In this document: piece by piece, positions 4,530 through 7,605 of the stretch
Numbering within the stretch: position 1 is the stretch's first letter
How the letters are laid out: the number at the start of each line of letters is the position of its first letter
Assembly: GCA_003694875.1 (NCBI GenBank)
Contig: RFJN01000230.1
Span: 1 to 7,605 of the forward strand
DNA: 7,605 nt
Source: Planctomycetota bacterium
GTDB lineage: Bacteria; Planctomycetota; J058; J103
Direction: 5' to 3'
The notes under the pieces: model-generated
The model's database searches: none
Seen by the model: only the letters and a program-made list of their open reading frames with translations
Told to the model about the DNA's origin: nothing
Made by a program: the position numbers and the translations under genes

Positions 4530-6872
4530 TTGGCGGCAAGACGTCGATCGGCCCCGACCGCAACCGAGACCCGCACCGGCCCCGACCTCTTCGAGCGACG
4601 CGGGGTGCGCGACCGTCGGCTGCTCGCCGCGTTGCGCGCGGTGCCCCGCGCCCCGTTCTTCGGCGAGCCCGACGACCACGGCGGCTCGGCGAGTTCGCCG
4701 CTGCGTCTTCTCGAGGTGCCGCCGCCCGATCTCGTGCTCTACGTGGTGCGCGCGCTCGCGCTCGAGCCGAGCCACCGCCTGCTCGTGCTGCCGGCCGGCT
4801 CGGGCTATCTCGCCGCGGTACTGTCGCACCTCGTGGCGCAGCTCGTGACGGTGGTGCCCGAGCCGACGGACGTGCCGCGGCTCCGGGAGCGGCTCGAGCA
4901 CGCCGCACGAGAAAACGTACGCGTGCTCGTCGGCCCGCTCGAGTCGCCTCCCCCCTCGGGCCGGCAGTACGACGCGATCCTGCTCACGCGTGACTTCGGG
5001 GACGTGCCCGAACGCGTGCTGCAGCAGCTGCGCGTGGGCGGACGCCTCGTCATGCCGCAGCCCGCCGGCCCGCAGGCGCTGCACCTGCTGCAGGTGCAGC
5101 GCGTCGCGCGCCGGCAGTTCCAGCGCGAGCAGCTCGGCGGCAAGAACGTGGCGCCGCTGCTCGGGGATCTGCTCGTGGACGCGGGGGTGTGCGACCGCGA
5201 GACGGTCGAGACCGCGGCGCAGCAGGCGGCCGAACGCGGCGTCACGATCGGCGAGCAACTCGTCGCGCAGCAGCTCGCCGACGAGGGCGAGATCTACCGC
5301 GCGCTCGCGCGCCAGCGCGGGCTGCGATCGGGTTCGGTGGAGGCGCTGCTGATCACCGCCGACCGGCGGCTGTTCGAGCAGTACCCCAAGAAGTTCCTGC
5401 GCCACAACCGGCTGCTGCCGATCCGCCGCGAGCACGACACGCTCGTGGTCGCCACCTGCGACCCCAACGTGCGGCCGCGCGAGCTCGCCCACACCCTCGG
5501 GGTGCCCGCGGTCCAGATCCACCTGCTGTCGCCGACCGACTACCGGCGCATGGTGGCGGCCTTCGATCTCGGCTACACCGGCGGCGGCGAGGAGGAGGAG
5601 ACGCAGGCCGAAGCCGGAGCGCCGCCGGCCGGCGCGACCACACAGGATCTTCTCGCCGGTGCGCTCGACACCTCGCTCGAGTCACAGTTCGTGGCGCTGT
5701 TCGACGCGCTGCTGCTCGACGCGATCGGCGAACGCGCCTCCGATCTGCACCTCGAGTGCTTCGAGAACGAGGTACGGGTGCGCTTTCGCGTCGACGGCCG
5801 GCTGCGGGACGTGCCGCGCTACCGGCTGAACGCGCGCGATCTCACCGGTCTCGTGAACGTGGTCAAGGTGAGCGCCGATCTCGATATCGCCGAGCGCAGG
5901 CTGCCGCAGGGCGGGCGGATCCGGCGGCGGGTGGGCGGACGCGTCTACGACCTGCGCGTGCAGACGCAGCCGAGCCTCTACGGCGAGGCGGTCGTGATCC
6001 GGCTCCTGCCGCAGGACCGCAAGCTGCTGAGCGTGGAGGAACTCGGCTTCAGCCACGAGCTCGCGCTCGCCTACCAGCGGCTGCTGCGCAATCCGCAGGG
6101 GCTCGTGCTCGTGGTGGGGCCGACCGGCAGCGGCAAGTCGACCACGCTGTACGCCGGGCTGCAGCGGCTCGCGCGCGATCCGACCCGCAAGGTGATCACG
6201 ATCGAGGACCCGATCGAGTACGCCATGCGCGGGATCCAGCAGTGTGCGGCGCGCCCCGATATCGGTTTCGACTTCGCCGCCGCGATCCGCGCGTTCCTGC
6301 GCGAGGATCCCGACGTGATCCTGGTGGGCGAGATCCGCGACGGAGCGACCGCACTCGAGGGCATCCGCGCCTCGCAGACCGGCCACCTCGTGCTGTCCAC
6401 GCTGCACGCCAACGACTCGGTCGACGCGGTGCAGCGGCTGTTCGACCTCGGGCTGCACCCCAACTCGATCGCGAGCGAGCTGATCGCGGTGGTGGCGCAG
6501 CGGCTCGCGCGCCGGATCTGCACGGCGTGCCGGGTGCCGGACGAGCCCGCGGCCGAGCTCGTCGCCGAGATCTTCCCGGCCGGACTTCCCGAGGGCTTCC
6601 GCTGCTGGAAGGGCGAGGGGTGTCCGGAGTGCAGCGGGCAGGGCATGCGCGGGCGGATCGCGGTGGTGGAGATGCTGCAGGTGGGCCGCGCCATGCGGCG
6701 GGCGATCTCGCGCCAGCCGCTGGTGGACGAGCTGCGCGAGCTGGCGGTCGAGGCGGGGCTCGTGCCCATGCGCGACGCGGCGCTGCGGCTCGTGGGGCAG
6801 GGCCTCGTGCCGCTCGAGGAACTGCCGCGCTTCCTGACGGCCGAACAGCTCGCCGGCCACGGCGCGCACTGA
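4530..6872 (+). CDS. Fusion protein: PCMT-like methyltransferase domain + GspE/PilB-type secretion ATPase
   Basis: The product is 780 residues from a TTG start, about 200 longer than usual GspE/PilB proteins. Residues 19-212 follow protein-L-isoaspartate methyltransferase in order: RGVRDRRLLAALRAVPR, an AGSGYLAAVLSHLV stretch, YDAILLT, LRVGGRLVMP and a REQLG...PLLG ending. The SAM motif and active-site loop are degenerate. Residues 208-340 resemble the MshEN/T2SSE N-terminal domain, followed by an acidic linker (351-370). The ATPase core is complete: ASDLHLE (403-409), Walker A GPTGSGKST (530-538), Asp box VITIEDPIEY (555-564), Walker B ILVGEIRD (597-604), His box TGHLVLSTLHAN (617-628) and the zinc tetracysteine C664, C667, C698, C701. 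It should be a cytoplasmic hexameric motor for type II secretion or type IV pilus-like assembly. No secretin, pilin or GspF/PilC gene is in the window. The ATPase part is certain in family; the methyltransferase part is homologous in pattern but probably inactive. Confidence 0.9.
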   Translation: MAARRRSAPTATETRTGPDLFERRGVRDRRLLAALRAVPRAPFFGEPDDHGGSASSPLRLLEVPPPDLVLYVVRALALEPSHRLLVLPAGSGYLAAVLSHLVAQLVTVVPEPTDVPRLRERLEHAARENVRVLVGPLESPPPSGRQYDAILLTRDFGDVPERVLQQLRVGGRLVMPQPAGPQALHLLQVQRVARRQFQREQLGGKNVAPLLGDLLVDAGVCDRETVETAAQQAAERGVTIGEQLVAQQLADEGEIYRALARQRGLRSGSVEALLITADRRLFEQYPKKFLRHNRLLPIRREHDTLVVATCDPNVRPRELAHTLGVPAVQIHLLSPTDYRRMVAAFDLGYTGGGEEEETQAEAGAPPAGATTQDLLAGALDTSLESQFVALFDALLLDAIGERASDLHLECFENEVRVRFRVDGRLRDVPRYRLNARDLTGLVNVVKVSADLDIAERRLPQGGRIRRRVGGRVYDLRVQTQPSLYGEAVVIRLLPQDRKLLSVEELGFSHELALAYQRLLRNPQGLVLVVGPTGSGKSTTLYAGLQRLARDPTRKVITIEDPIEYAMRGIQQCAARPDIGFDFAAAIRAFLREDPDVILVGEIRDGATALEGIRASQTGHLVLSTLHANDSVDAVQRLFDLGLHPNSIASELIAVVAQRLARRICTACRVPDEPAAELVAEIFPAGLPEGFRCWKGEGCPECSGQGMRGRIAVVEMLQVGRAMRRAISRQPLVDELRELAVEAGLVPMRDAALRLVGQGLVPLEELPRFLTAEQLAGHGAH

Positions 6873-6880
6873 GCCATCTT

Positions 6881-6898
6881 CCGGGCTTTGAAGCTCGG
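6881..6898 (+). terminator. Possible weak terminator hairpin after the ATPase gene
   Basis: CCGGGC (6881-6886) can pair with GCTCGG (6893-6898), with one G-U pair, around TTTGAA, starting eight bases after the stop codon. No U-tract follows, so it could only be a rho-independent terminator of an imperfect kind or a 3'-end stabiliser. Confidence 0.25.
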
Positions 6899-7062
6899 TC
6901 TGGCGCAGTGCAGCATGGATAGCAAAGAAGGTATGCACGCCGACGATCCGACCTGCGTAATGCCAGGACATGTTGCTTTGCGGCGGGTGCCCGGGTTGTG
7001 CGAAGCGGCCGGCTCGGACAGGCGCCGCCCTGCCGTCTCCCCACAACCGACGCTCACGGAAC

Positions 7063-7170
7063 AGACTTCCTGGGTTCCTGGGTTCCTTATGATCACCACC
7101 ACTGCGGCGATCGCCAGTTGCAGCGCCAGGATCGAGAAGACAATGAGGAACCCAGGAACCCCGGAACTCT
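7063..7170. repeat. 108-bp inverted-repeat element with tandem-repeat arms
   Basis: The left arm (7063-7090) and right arm (7143-7170) are complementary at 25 of 28 positions, including a perfect 16-bp core (7072-7087 with 7146-7161). The left arm is 2.6 copies of the 8-mer TTCCTGGG. The 52-base interior holds a perfect GGCGATCGCC palindrome (7106-7115). A 5-bp CTCAC occurs at 7053-7057 and 7175-7179, which could be a target duplication or chance. It could be a MITE-like or REP-like mobile repeat, or a structured RNA. No transposase is present. Confidence 0.6.
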
Positions 7171-7266
7171 TGGTCTCACACCATCTCGAGAAGCGGATTC
7201 GTTACCACGACTTCGTTGTCGTCCTTGCGAAGCCTTCCGTGGTCCAGGGGGGAGGTGTCCGGTTTA

Positions 7267-7294
7267 CGCAACACGGAGCCAACGGGGTGTTGCG
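7267..7294. repeat. Inverted repeat with 8-bp perfect stem
   Basis: CGCAACAC (7267-7274) and GTGTTGCG (7287-7294) are exact complements around a 12-base loop. No T-run follows on either strand. It may be a degenerate transposon end or a 3'-end hairpin for one of the convergent genes. Confidence 0.4.
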
Positions 7295-7321
7295 GTCTCG
7301 ACGTCTCCGCGCCATGCACCT

Positions 7322-7349
7322 TGGTGGGGCGGCCGCGTGGTGCCCACCA
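7322..7349. repeat. Inverted repeat downstream of the ABC transporter gene
   Basis: TGGTGGG (7322-7328) and CCCACCA (7343-7349) pair around a 14-base loop that contains GCGGCCGC. On the minus strand it lies about 80 bases after the transporter stop. A terminator role is possible but unsupported by any U-tract. Confidence 0.3.
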
Positions 7350-7427
7350 GCTCGAGGCGCTGCTGTCACCAGTCGACGGCGGCGGCGGCGGTTCCGCTGA
7401 TGGTGCTTCGAAACCGTGGACGTTGGC

Positions 7428-7605
7428 TCAGCCCGCCTCCGCCGCCTTCTGGCGGGCCGCCATGCGGGCACGGATCTGTGCGGGATCGCCGACCGGGATC
7501 GCCTCGAGAAGCCGCCGGGTGTAGGGGTGCTGGGGGCGCTCGTAGATCGCGTCGGCGTCCTGCAGCTCCACGATGTGGCCGCCGCGATCCTCGCGCAACA
7601 GCCGC
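7428..7605 (-). CDS. Peptide (Opp/Dpp-type) ABC transporter ATP-binding protein, C-terminal fragment cut by window edge
   Basis: Fifty-eight codons and a TGA stop are inside the window. The fragment contains GGHIVELQDADAIYERPQ followed by HPYTRRLLEAIPVGDP (residues 26-41 of the fragment). This is the hallmark C-terminal oligopeptide/dipeptide transporter extension of the OppD/OppF/DppD/DppF ATPases, which power inner-membrane uptake of peptides, nickel or similar ligands. The final AARQKAAEAG tail is unremarkable. Walker motifs lie outside the window, so which subunit it is, and whether it is a single or double ATPase, cannot be told. It converges on the fusion ATPase gene across 555 bp and is probably the last gene of its operon. 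Confidence 0.88.
   Translation of the reverse strand, partial: RLLREDRGGHIVELQDADAIYERPQHPYTRRLLEAIPVGDPAQIRARMAARQKAAEAG

Larger units (their letters stand above)
6873..7427. other. 555-bp non-coding region between convergent genes
   Basis: No credible gene was found. The short frames here have arginine- or serine-rich low-complexity translations and no homology I recognise. GC is lower than in the genes: 57 of 100 bases in 6881-6980, against 47 of 60 in 6481-6540. It contains a small hairpin after the ATPase stop, the repeat-armed element at 7063-7170, inverted repeats at 7267-7294 and 7322-7349, a NotI-type GCGGCCGC palindrome (7329-7336) and five CGG triplets (7377-7391). It may be a site of past insertions. 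Confidence 0.6.

Noticed and set aside
4107..5522. Minus-strand 471-residue frame
   Set aside because: It overlaps two well-supported plus-strand genes and has a low-complexity His/Arg-rich translation.
5189..6922. Plus-strand 577-residue arginine-rich frame inside the ATPase gene
   Set aside because: It is a frame-shifted shadow of the ATPase with no domain; the real frame holds all motor motifs.
5682..7102. Minus-strand frames reaching across the ATPase end into the intergenic region
   Set aside because: They are antisense to the ATPase and no conserved motif is seen.
6888..7400. Plus-strand 170-residue frame in the convergent gap
   Set aside because: It crosses the inverted-repeat element, has no good ribosome site and its translation matches nothing recognisable.

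Overview
The window comes from a very GC-rich Gram-negative bacterium. The genes are roughly three-quarters G+C, start codons include GTG and TTG, and there is an Omp85-type outer-membrane barrel and a type II secretion/type IV pilus class ATPase. A proteobacterial, myxobacterial or other 'delta-like' lineage fits, but the sequence does not fix the phylum. No rRNA, tRNA, CRISPR array or transposase was found.

Layout, left to right. (1) Positions 1-1671, minus strand: electron-transfer flavoprotein:ubiquinone oxidoreductase, cut by the left edge just before its last iron-sulfur ligands. A candidate promoter and a perfect 14-bp palindrome lie upstream of it. (2) Positions 1792-3321, minus strand: a secreted Omp85/BamA-TamA type beta-barrel with a proline-rich tether and no visible POTRA repeats. 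(3) Positions 3322-3495: a short divergent control region with overlapping candidate promoters and a hairpin. (4) Positions 3496-4440, plus strand: a zinc-dependent aspartoacylase/succinylglutamate desuccinylase-like hydrolase. (5) Positions 4530-6872, plus strand: the most unusual gene. It is one uninterrupted 780-residue frame joining an N-terminal domain that resembles protein-L-isoaspartate methyltransferase to a complete GspE/PilB-type ATPase. (6) Positions 6873-7427: a 555-bp non-coding stretch of lower GC between convergent genes, with several inverted repeats. One is a 108-bp element whose arms are tandem repeats. (7) Positions 7428-7605, minus strand: the C-terminal tail of an Opp/Dpp-family peptide ABC transporter ATPase, cut by the right edge.

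The genes do not form one obvious pathway. The quinone oxidoreductase serves respiration linked to fatty- or amino-acid oxidation. The barrel belongs to the outer membrane. The hydrolase and the fusion ATPase are in tandem, but the ATPase has its own candidate promoter and no secretin, pilin or GspF/PilC partner is in view. The best candidate for something undescribed is the methyltransferase-like/secretion-ATPase fusion. The repeat-armed element at 7063-7170 is second.
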